A stretch of DNA of 19,073 nucleotides from Clostridiales bacterium (GTDB lineage Bacteria > Bacillota_A > Clostridia > Saccharofermentanales > Saccharofermentanaceae), in the NCBI GenBank assembly GCA_017649745.1, contig JAGCGE010000033.1, positions 1-19,073 of the forward strand, in the 5' to 3' direction. The notes beneath the pieces are model-generated. The model was not told the DNA's origin. It searched no databases and saw only the letters and a list, made by a program, of their open reading frames with translations. Positions 12,171 to 19,073 of the stretch are shown one piece after another. Each line of letters begins with the position of its first letter. Position 1 is the stretch's first letter. Made by a program: the position numbers and the translations under genes.

Positions 12171-15100
12171 ATGCTAGATTTCTTGGAGATCAATACTAGA
12201 AGTTCTAAACATGGTGTGACAGAAATTTACCCGTCGTTCCTTATAATGAAATCTAAAGACCTGATGATCCGAGGCGGTGATTTCTATGCTATATGGGTCG
12301 AAGATGTTGGTCTTTGGTCTATGGATGAAGACGACTTGATTGCATTAGTTGACAGGGAAGTACTTTTATATTACGAGAAGAAAAAGAACGAATTTGATGG
12401 TACAGTAAAATGCTTATTAATGAGGCACGCAAGAACAGGCATAATAGACGATTGGCATAAATATTGCAAGCATCAGTGTAGAGATAACTTCCACACGTTA
12501 GATGAGAACATCGTGTGGGCTAATGATCCTGTCAAGAAAGATTTATATTCTAGTCATCGGTTACCATATGCATTGCTCAAAGGCGGAGACACGGACTTAG
12601 ATGCATATAATGAATTAATAGACACTTTATATTCTGCCGAAGAAAAAAGGAAGATAGAGTGGGCTATTGGTGCTGTGGTAACCGGTGCTAGTAAAACAAT
12701 TCAAAAATTCTTAGTATTTTATGGATCTGCTGGTACTGGTAAATCTACGATATTGAATATTATTCAAATGTTGTTTGAAGGATATTATTCAGTATTTGAT
12801 GCTAAAGCACTTGGCAGTAGTACAAACGCATTTGCACTAGAACCATTTAAAAACAATCCTTTGGTTGCTATTCAGCACGATGGCGATTTGTCTAAGATTG
12901 AAGACAACACCCGATTGAATAGTTTGGTTTCGCATGAATCGATGATCGTAAATGAGAAATTCAAGTCAACATATGCGAATAGGTTTAAAGCATTCTTATT
13001 TATGGGGACAAACAAACCGGTTAAGATAACAGATGCTAAGTCTGGTTTAATAAGAAGACTTATTGATGTTTCTCCTACAGGTGAGACAGTCCCTTATGAA
13101 CGTTATAAGGAATTGATCAATGATATTTCGTTTCACCTTGGCAGTATTGCGTGGCATTGTAAAGAAGTATATGAGAGTGATCCTTCGTACTATGACAATT
13201 ATATTCCAATTAATATGATGGGGGCATCTAATGACTTCTACAATTTCATAGAGGACTCATTCATGATATTTAGTAATGAGGATTCTACCACGTTGAAAAA
13301 TGCTTGGGAAATGTATCGAACATATTGTGATGATGCGAGAGTTCAGTATCCTTTATCTCAGAGAGCATTTAAGGAAGAATTGAAAAACTACTTCTGGGAA
13401 TACAACGATCGAGTATACACAGAAGAAGGTCGAGTTAGGAGTTTGTATAAGAAATTTAGAAAAGACAAATTTGATATTACTATTCTATCTGAATTGTCTA
13501 AACAGATCGAAGATACAAAACCTTGGCTTGAATTCAATTGTACTAAGTCTCTGTTAGATGATATTTTAAGAGGCTCTCCGGCACAGTATGCTACAGCTAC
13601 AGGCAAACCTAAGAGCGCGTGGTCTAATGTGACTACAACTCTTGGTGATATTGACACAAGTAAATTGCACTATGTACGATTACCCGTGTATCACATCGTA
13701 ATTGACTTTGATATTCCGGATGAGACGGGTGAGAAGAACTATCAACTGAATTATGAGGCGGCCCTTAAATGGCCTAAGACTTATGCAGAACTTAGCAGAT
13801 CAGGAAAAGGAATTCACCTGCATTATATTTATACAGGAGATCCGACTAAGTTAGAAAACAAATACGACGAGCACATTGAGATAAAAGTGTTCGCTGGTAA
13901 TAGTGCTCTGAGAAGAGCTGTCTCTAAATGCAATGATATTCCGATTGCTACTATCTCCTCTGGTTTACCAATAAAGAAAGGAGGAAAAGTAGTGATCAAC
14001 GAAAAGACAATCCAGAACGAAGAAAATTTAAAAAAGCTAATCGCTCGATGTCTTAAGAAAGAATTCGGAGCAACGAAACCTAGTATCGATTTCATTAAAA
14101 AGATATTAGACGATGCTTACAATTCTGGAATGCGTTATGACGTACATGATATTCGTCCGAACATTGTGACGTTTGCATTGCATAGCACTAACAATAAGGA
14201 ATATTGCTGCAAAGTTGTTGAGCAAATGAAGTTCAGCTCAGCAGATGATATTCCTAACACAACGCCAGTCAGTAATGACGGTTTGTGGTTTTTTGATATT
14301 GAGGCGTTCCCGAATCTAGTACTTGTTAACTATAAGTTGTACAAAGATCCGGTAATGTATCGATTGATAAATCCCACAGCAGCAGAAATAAGAGAACTTA
14401 TTAAGAAAAACCTGATAGGATTTAATTGCCGTCGCTATGATAATCATATACTGTATGCGATTATGATGGGGTACAGTGTTAAAGAGGTTTATGAACTATC
14501 CAAACGTATCATTAATGGTGATAGAAATTGCTTCTTTAAGTCAGCATATGACATCTCGTACACTGATATTTACGATATGGCGTCTAATGCTAACAAAATG
14601 AGTCTTAAGAAGCTCGAGATTAAGATGGATATTCATCACCAAGAACTTGGATACGATTGGGACAAACCTGTGCCCGAAGAAGATTGGGTACATGTAAGCG
14701 AGTATTGTGACAACGATGTTATAGCGACAGAAAAGGCATTTGATTATCTTGTAGGCGATTGGGTTGCTAGACAGATTCTGGCAGAATTGACAGGCATGAC
14801 TTATAACGACACTACTAACTCTCTTACTACTAACTTGATATTTGGCAATGAACGTAATCCACAAAGAGAGTTCCAGTATAGAGATTTGTCAAAGCCTGTT
14901 GATAATCTCGATCCTGATGTTGAGGCATTCTTAAAAGAAGCTTGTCCTGAAATGATGTCCGAGACCCATTGTAATGATGGTATCAGTATGTCTATTCTTC
15001 CATATTTCCCAGGATACAAGTATGAAAAAGGAGTGTCAACATACAAAGGATACACTGTTGGTGAAGGTGGTTTCGTCTATGCGGAGCCTGGCGCTTACGA

Positions 15101-16151
15101 GAATGTTGCTTTGCTTGATATTGCATCTATGCATCCTCATAGTATTATAGCTGAGTGTCTGTTTGGACCTAGATTCACAAGGATATTTAGAGAAGTGGTT
15201 GAAGGTCGTGTAAGTATTAAACACAAAGCTTGGAATGAATTAGATGGATATTTGGGTGGAAGGCTCAAACCATTCATTCAGAGGGTTATTAATGGAGAAT
15301 TCACAGCAAAGCAGTTAGCTAATGCATTAAAAACAGCAATCAATTCTATCTATGGTTTAACAGATGCTTCATTTGACAATCCGTTTAAAGACAGAAGAAA
15401 CATTGATAATATTGTAGCTAAACGAGGTGCATTGTTCATGATTGATCTTAAGGAGCAAGTTGAATTACGTGGGTACAAAGTAGCCCACATCAAAACTGAC
15501 TCAATAAAGATTCCAAACGCGAGTCCTTATATTATCGATTTCGTTATGAACTTCGGTAAGAAGTATGGATATACTTTCGAGCACGAAGCAACATATGATA
15601 GGATGTGCCTGGTTAACAATGCCGTGTACATTGCCAAGTATGCTACAACAGAGAAGTGTAATCAACTGTATGGATATTTACCGGAAGACAACAAGGAAGC
15701 AGAAGAAACAGGACACTTTTGGACAGCTACCGGTACTCAGTTTGCAGTTCCTTATGTCTTTAAGAGATTGTTCTCGAAAGAGGATATTACTTTCAAAGAC
15801 AAATGCGAAGTTAAACAGGTATCTAAGGGTGCGATCTATCTCAAAGATGGAGACAATTATATTTTCATCGGACGAGTTGGACAGTTTTGTCCCATGAAAC
15901 CTGGAGCAGGCAAGGAAATGTATTGTTTAAGAGATGAGAAATACTATTCTGTAGCTGGTACAAAAGGATATTTATGGCGAGAGTCAGAAGAAGTAAAAGA
16001 CATGAGTATGGAAGATCTTATTGATGTTTCATACTATGAGGAACTATGTGAAGAGGCGAAGAAAACAATTTGTCAGTATATTGACTATGATATTTTCGTC
16101 TCAGACAACGATCTTAACTTAGTTATGGATGAGGTAATCCCATTCAAATAA
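12171..16151 (+). CDS. Replication polypeptide: SF3 helicase + AEP-like primase + DEDD exonuclease + family B DNA polymerase
   Basis: The product has 1326 residues. Start ATG 12171 lies 8 nt after AAGGAG; the GTG at 12162 overlaps that site. Residues about 130-360 are an SF3/D5-like helicase: Walker A GSAGTGKST (185-193), a Walker B-like AIQHDGDL, sensor MGTNKP (Asn 281) and arginines 295-296. Residues about 460-600 look like an AEP primase: IDFDI (Asp 512, 514), SGKGIHLH (544-551), EIKVF (570-574). A 3'-5' exonuclease follows: DIE (709-711), GFNCRRYDN (750-758), YCDND (845-849). The PolB core has motif A DIASMHPHSI from Asp 983, motif B K1054-x3-NSIYG, and motif C KTDS (1108-1111). His at the steric gate and Lys for the first motif C Asp are non-canonical. 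I recall similar long proteins in gut Firmicutes phages. Confidence 0.85.
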   Translation: MLDFLEINTRSSKHGVTEIYPSFLIMKSKDLMIRGGDFYAIWVEDVGLWSMDEDDLIALVDREVLLYYEKKKNEFDGTVKCLLMRHARTGIIDDWHKYCKHQCRDNFHTLDENIVWANDPVKKDLYSSHRLPYALLKGGDTDLDAYNELIDTLYSAEEKRKIEWAIGAVVTGASKTIQKFLVFYGSAGTGKSTILNIIQMLFEGYYSVFDAKALGSSTNAFALEPFKNNPLVAIQHDGDLSKIEDNTRLNSLVSHESMIVNEKFKSTYANRFKAFLFMGTNKPVKITDAKSGLIRRLIDVSPTGETVPYERYKELINDISFHLGSIAWHCKEVYESDPSYYDNYIPINMMGASNDFYNFIEDSFMIFSNEDSTTLKNAWEMYRTYCDDARVQYPLSQRAFKEELKNYFWEYNDRVYTEEGRVRSLYKKFRKDKFDITILSELSKQIEDTKPWLEFNCTKSLLDDILRGSPAQYATATGKPKSAWSNVTTTLGDIDTSKLHYVRLPVYHIVIDFDIPDETGEKNYQLNYEAALKWPKTYAELSRSGKGIHLHYIYTGDPTKLENKYDEHIEIKVFAGNSALRRAVSKCNDIPIATISSGLPIKKGGKVVINEKTIQNEENLKKLIARCLKKEFGATKPSIDFIKKILDDAYNSGMRYDVHDIRPNIVTFALHSTNNKEYCCKVVEQMKFSSADDIPNTTPVSNDGLWFFDIEAFPNLVLVNYKLYKDPVMYRLINPTAAEIRELIKKNLIGFNCRRYDNHILYAIMMGYSVKEVYELSKRIINGDRNCFFKSAYDISYTDIYDMASNANKMSLKKLEIKMDIHHQELGYDWDKPVPEEDWVHVSEYCDNDVIATEKAFDYLVGDWVARQILAELTGMTYNDTTNSLTTNLIFGNERNPQREFQYRDLSKPVDNLDPDVEAFLKEACPEMMSETHCNDGISMSILPYFPGYKYEKGVSTYKGYTVGEGGFVYAEPGAYENVALLDIASMHPHSIIAECLFGPRFTRIFREVVEGRVSIKHKAWNELDGYLGGRLKPFIQRVINGEFTAKQLANALKTAINSIYGLTDASFDNPFKDRRNIDNIVAKRGALFMIDLKEQVELRGYKVAHIKTDSIKIPNASPYIIDFVMNFGKKYGYTFEHEATYDRMCLVNNAVYIAKYATTEKCNQLYGYLPEDNKEAEETGHFWTATGTQFAVPYVFKRLFSKEDITFKDKCEVKQVSKGAIYLKDGDNYIFIGRVGQFCPMKPGAGKEMYCLRDEKYYSVAGTKGYLWRESEEVKDMSMEDLIDVSYYEELCEEAKKTICQYIDYDIFVSDNDLNLVMDEVIPFK

Positions 16152-16175
16152 AACACATTAAAAGGAGAAAAAATT

Positions 16176-16793
16176 ATGAGTTATTTTACAATGTTACCCG
16201 ATGGAAAGATGGCTGATATTAGCTTTAGCAATGCACAGATCAAGTGGACTAACTTCAGAGGAGAAGAGCGTGGTAAGTTTAACCGTGCCGGGGATCGCAA
16301 CTTCAATATTGTCGTTCCGTTCGACATGGCAAACGAGTTCAATTCTATTGGAGTTGCAGTAGGTGTTCGTCCCAATGCAAAGGAAGCTCGTGAAGCTTTG
16401 AAGTTCGAAACAGATAACAAGCGCTGCAATACTTTCGAGGAAAAATTGAATTTCCTCAGCAGTATCAATGTAAACTGTGTAGATGATATTACCTACACGT
16501 TGAAGATCATCGTTAGTTACAAGTATCCTGATAAGAGACCTCAGATCATTCGTAAGGGTACTGCCACCGGAACAGAGCAAAAGATCGAAGAATCTACGGT
16601 TGGTATGCTTGATGGTGATCCCATTCTTGGTATTGACATGTTGGTACATCCGTACTTCTATGGAGAAGGATACACTTTATATTTGAAAAAAGCAGTTGTG
16701 TTTGTGTATGAAAGTGAATTTGAGAAGCAGTACGCAGCACAGTTCGCTGGTATGAATGGTATGGTGTATACTGATCCTGTTCTTCCTGAATAA
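16176..16793 (+). CDS. Phage single-stranded DNA-binding-like protein (205 aa)
   Basis: The ATG at 16176 follows AAAGGAGAAAAAATT, 24 nt after the polymerase stop. The product has 205 residues and is beta-rich throughout. Residues 20-60 hold ISFSNAQIKWTNFRGEER, then NRAGDRNFNIVVPFD. A pattern of 'A-x-I-x-(F/W)-x-N-F-x-G...FN-x-A-G-x-R-N-F' is typical of a group of phage SSB-like proteins that I remember from other phages. Basic strands then follow (YTLKIIVSYKYPDKRPQIIR), a loop ESTVGMLDGDPILGIDML and a last strand pair YTLYLKKAVVFVYE. The acidic C-terminus typical of bacterial SSB is weak (DPVLPE). Its place between the polymerase and the SF2 helicase fits a template-coating role. An intrinsic terminator lies just downstream. 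Confidence 0.65.
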   Translation: MSYFTMLPDGKMADISFSNAQIKWTNFRGEERGKFNRAGDRNFNIVVPFDMANEFNSIGVAVGVRPNAKEAREALKFETDNKRCNTFEEKLNFLSSINVNCVDDITYTLKIIVSYKYPDKRPQIIRKGTATGTEQKIEESTVGMLDGDPILGIDMLVHPYFYGEGYTLYLKKAVVFVYESEFEKQYAAQFAGMNGMVYTDPVLPE

Positions 16794-16802
16794 TGATATT
16801 TC

Positions 16803-16838
16803 GAGGGACCCAAGTACCACTATTGGGTTCCTCTTTTT
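16803..16838 (+). terminator. Intrinsic terminator after the SSB-like gene
   Basis: GAGGGACCCAA (16803-16813) pairs with TTGGGTTCCTC (16823-16833) over 11 bp with one G-U pair and a 9-nt loop. T5 follows (16834-16838). The ribosome-binding site of the next gene starts 2 nt later, and no promoter motif of the five-copy type lies between, so downstream genes depend on read-through or an unseen promoter. Confidence 0.85.
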
Positions 16839-16850
16839 AAGGAGGCAACG

Positions 16851-17048
16851 ATGGAAAGCATAGAAAATTTATATTTGAAAGTACTAGACACACCCGAGTG
16901 GGATCATCTTGAAGACTGGAATAAAAACACATATGCACTATTGAATGATATTCTCAAAGCAGAGGGTATAGGACTAGTTGATCGTATAATGATTCGTCGT
17001 ACATTAAAGAACAGGCAAAAGGAGATCAAAAAGGAGAGATATTTATGA
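16851..17048 (+). CDS. Small protein of unknown function (65 aa), upstream of the SF2 helicase
   Basis: The ATG at 16851 follows TAAGGAGGCAACG, directly after a terminator. The 65-residue product has an acidic-aromatic first half (LDTPEWDHLEDWNKNTYALL) and a basic helical second half (RIMIRRTLKNRQKEIKKERY). The shape suggests a helical partner protein, but no family is recognised. Its stop overlaps the helicase start by four bases (ATGA), so the two are translationally coupled and may act together. Confidence 0.65.
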   Translation: MESIENLYLKVLDTPEWDHLEDWNKNTYALLNDILKAEGIGLVDRIMIRRTLKNRQKEIKKERYL

Positions 17049-18250
17049 TGCCATTCTTAGCTCCGCATCAATTAGAAGCTGTGCGAAAAATGAAAAATGG
17101 TTGTATATTAAACGGCGGTGTTGGTACTGGTAAATCTAGAACAGGTTTATTCTATTACTATACTGTTTGCGGTGGAAGAGTTGATATTAATACAGGAAAG
17201 AAGTATCCAATGCTAAACCCCCGAGATCTTTATATTATTACAACAGCTGCTAAAAGAGATACACCTGAGTGGAGTGGTGAACTATGCAATTACTTGATAT
17301 CTATAGGAGAGAACAAAGGATTCAAAGTTGTAGTAGACTCTTGGAATAACATTAAGAAGTATAGTAAAGTAGTATCTGCATTCTTTATATTCGACGAGGA
17401 TAGAGTTACTGGATCTGGTGCTTGGGCTAAAACGTTCATTGATATTGCTAGAAAGAATCAATGGATCATACTGTCTGCTACGCCAGGAGACTGTTGGATG
17501 GATTACTGGGCAGTCTTTGTGGCAAATGGGTTCTTCAAAAACAAAACAGATTTTACAAGTAAACATGTCGGGTATTCTAGATTCTGTTCTTATCCAAAAA
17601 TTGATAGATATTTCGGAGAGAATATATTAAGAAAGATGAGGGATTCTATCTTAGTACCTATGGATATGACAAGACCTGCGATACCACATGACGTTGATAT
17701 TCTGTGTAACTTCAATAGTACTGAGTATAATATAGTTATGAAGACATCATGGAATGTATTTACTAATGAACCAATAAAGACTGCAGCCGAATGCTGTTAC
17801 ACTTTACGAAAGTTGGTTAACTCAGATCCTAGCAGACTGAATGCTATCTATGATATTCTATCTGAAAAGAAGAAAGCAATAATCTTCTATTCGTATGACT
17901 ATGAACTTGATATTCTTAGGTCATTGAGTTCAATAACTTCTGTTGCCGAAAGAAATGGTCATAAGCATCAACTTATTCCGAACACAGACTCTTGGGTCTA
18001 TCTAGTACAGTATGCTAGCGGAGCAGAAGGATGGAATTGTATAGAGACTGACACTATTATATTCTATTCAATGCAATACTCATATAAGACTTACATGCAG
18101 GCAAGGGGAAGAATCGACAGAATGAATACGAAGCATAAAGATCTGTACTATTATATTTTAAGATCTGATGCTAGTATAGATAGAGCTATCAAGAAAGCAT
18201 TAAACAACAAAAAGGACTTCAATGAGAGGAGGTGGCGATCTAAATGGTAA
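17045..18250 (+). CDS. SF2 / SNF2-like phage DNA helicase (401 aa)
   Basis: The start is ATG 17045 (8 nt after AAGGAG); a second ATG at 17048 is possible. The ATPase motifs are clear: a Q-like N-terminus (LAPHQLEAVRKM), Walker A GGVGTGKSR (24-32), motif II DEDR (117-120) in place of DEAD/DEAH, and motif III SATPG (144-148). Motif V includes YASGAEGWN, and motif VI is QARGRIDR (352-359). The string GSGAWAKTFIDIARKNQWI between motifs II and III is one I recall from phage SNF2-type helicases. These enzymes translocate on or remodel DNA during replication or recombination. Length is normal for a compact two-domain SF2 protein with no accessory domain. It overlaps the preceding and following genes, indicating one operon. 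Confidence 0.8.
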   Translation: MMPFLAPHQLEAVRKMKNGCILNGGVGTGKSRTGLFYYYTVCGGRVDINTGKKYPMLNPRDLYIITTAAKRDTPEWSGELCNYLISIGENKGFKVVVDSWNNIKKYSKVVSAFFIFDEDRVTGSGAWAKTFIDIARKNQWIILSATPGDCWMDYWAVFVANGFFKNKTDFTSKHVGYSRFCSYPKIDRYFGENILRKMRDSILVPMDMTRPAIPHDVDILCNFNSTEYNIVMKTSWNVFTNEPIKTAAECCYTLRKLVNSDPSRLNAIYDILSEKKKAIIFYSYDYELDILRSLSSITSVAERNGHKHQLIPNTDSWVYLVQYASGAEGWNCIETDTIIFYSMQYSYKTYMQARGRIDRMNTKHKDLYYYILRSDASIDRAIKKALNNKKDFNERRWRSKW

Positions 18251-18396
18251 CAGCAGCTATAGTTTGTGGATTGATATTAGTTATGGTCATACTAACGGGG
18301 TGTTTGTTGCTGTATGTTATTACAACAGAGGAAGAAATGACACAAGAGGAACTACAAGATATACTTAAAAAAGCTAGAGAGGAGGATACAAAATGA
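18244..18396 (+). CDS. Small single-pass membrane protein (50 aa)
   Basis: The ATG at 18244 overlaps the helicase stop and follows GAGAGGAGGTGG with a fairly long spacer. The 50-residue product starts with a membrane helix (AAIVCGLILVMVILTGCLLLY, split here as residues 4-24) and continues with an acidic amphipathic helix (EEEMTQEELQDILKKAREED). The stop overlaps the next start by four bases (ATGA). No family is recognised. The strong translational coupling on both sides supports it as a real gene. Confidence 0.6.
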   Translation: MVTAAIVCGLILVMVILTGCLLLYVITTEEEMTQEELQDILKKAREEDTK

Positions 18397-18731
18397 CAGG
18401 ATGTATTATATTCGTTATGGGTGTTGCATTCAGTTACTTTGTAGCACATTCATCATGGATATACGCCGGAATAAGTGCTATAATAACAGTTGGACTACTG
18501 TGGACTTATAGTAACACCAGAATCAAGGTAAAGCATGGAGATGTCAACAGTGATATTATGAAGAAATGCGCATGGATATATGTGAACGCGGACAAATATA
18601 TTCCGGATAAACAAGCTCGCGTTCAGGTTAGAAGATTAATAAGTGAAATCGTTTACATCGCTTGCAAGGGTGTGAACGTTAAAGAGTACTGGGTTGACTT
18701 TTTGAGCGAATATGATTACAAGGAGGAATAA
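18393..18731 (+). CDS. Small membrane protein with cytoplasmic helical domain (112 aa)
   Basis: The ATG at 18393 sits in an ATGA overlap, behind AGAGGAGGATACAAA. Two short hydrophobic helices fill residues 2-20 (GCIIFVMGVAFSYFVAHS) and 24-38 (AGISAIITVGLLWTY). The remaining 70 residues are charged and helical, with CAWIYVNADKYIPD, RVQVRRLISEIVYIACKGV and a short acidic end. This is a membrane anchor with a cytoplasmic domain, like several other proteins in this window. Function unknown. It lies after the SF2 helicase in the same operon. Confidence 0.6.
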   Translation: MTGCIIFVMGVAFSYFVAHSSWIYAGISAIITVGLLWTYSNTRIKVKHGDVNSDIMKKCAWIYVNADKYIPDKQARVQVRRLISEIVYIACKGVNVKEYWVDFLSEYDYKEE

Positions 18732-18738
18732 ATAAAGA

Positions 18739-19073
18739 ATGAATTATAATTTTGACATGCACGGAAAATGGGTACCTACGAACTACTTTAACGAAACAGT
18801 TAGAGATTATGGTTACAAATATGACAATAAATACCTGGACAAATGGATAAAGGAGGAGAAAAATATGTCAGCGAAATTTACTTTTAGAGGAGTTGATTAT
18901 GATGTTGATATTCCGGAAGATGTGATCATTAGTTTGCGTACTATTTCCGGTGATCGTATTCCAGATAAAATATTCACAAGGAAAAATATTAGCTTATCAA
19001 CAAGAAACGAGGTTGACTTCGAGGAGATGTATGTATTCTTTAGCAAAATTGTGCTGCACCAGCTTCATCACGA
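18739..19073 (+). CDS. Unknown protein, 3' end outside the window; two possible starts
   Basis: The frame is open from ATG 18739 to the window edge. AAGGAGG (18720-18726) precedes the first ATG with a long 12-nt spacer. A second in-frame ATG at 18865 has a much better site, AAAGGAGG with an 8-nt spacer. The extra 42 residues (MNYNFDMHGKWVPTNYFNE at the start) are aromatic-rich and could be coding. The body from 18865 contains KFTFRGVDYDVDIPEDVI and NEVDFEEMYVFF. No family is recognised. Either the gene starts at 18865 and the upstream part is a fused or overlapping reading frame, or both products are made. Confidence 0.5.
   Translation, partial: MNYNFDMHGKWVPTNYFNETVRDYGYKYDNKYLDKWIKEEKNMSAKFTFRGVDYDVDIPEDVIISLRTISGDRIPDKIFTRKNISLSTRNEVDFEEMYVFFSKIVLHQLHH

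Overview
The window is AT-rich, every supported gene lies on the + strand, and most genes have strong AAGGAG or AGGAGGTGAT ribosome-binding sites. The content is that of a tailed bacteriophage (or prophage) of a Firmicutes host, probably a gut Clostridia phage. This rests on a distal-tail/Tal-type tail module, a Dp-1-type holin, membrane proteins resembling the DUF6353 group, and a large phage replication polypeptide. I see no rRNA, tRNA, CRISPR array or insertion sequence.

Region 1 (1-4889) is the end of the late module: the C-terminus of a distal tail protein, a Tal-like tail protein, three tail-fibre or receptor-binding type proteins, a small membrane-anchored protein, and a holin. No endolysin follows the holin inside the window. 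Region 2 (4890-5166) has no gene. It holds a candidate structured RNA closed by a 15-bp long-range stem, a second strong hairpin, and the first copy of a recurring promoter-like motif.

Region 3 (5167-8034) is an early-type region of small unknown ORFs and membrane proteins. Several are separated by terminators directly followed by a promoter-like motif (CGCA-N4-TTACA-N4-GTATTAT) that occurs five times with invariant spacing. Region 4 (8037-12158) looks like one long operon of small membrane, acidic and conserved phage proteins. Together regions 3 and 4 hold three proteins of the same two-membrane-helix-plus-cytoplasmic-domain plan (6101, 7264 and 9316), interleaved with small single-membrane-helix proteins.

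Region 5 (12171-18250) is the replication module. It begins with a 1326-residue polypeptide that joins an SF3 helicase, an archaeo-eukaryotic-type primase (AEP)-like domain, a DEDD 3'-5' exonuclease and a family B DNA polymerase core. An SSB-like protein follows, then an intrinsic terminator, a 65-residue unknown protein and an SF2/SNF2-like helicase. Two small membrane-type ORFs and one ORF cut by the window edge finish the sequence.

The most unusual observations are four. The first is the single-chain helicase-primase-polymerase, whose active-site motifs deviate from canonical PolB (His at the steric-gate position of motif A, Lys replacing the first Asp of motif C). The second is an extreme strand bias of the hexamer GATATT: about 85 hand-counted copies on the + strand against one copy of its complement AATATC, in all reading frames and in leaders. 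The third is the five-copy non-canonical promoter motif, and the fourth is the structured RNA candidate between the late and early modules.
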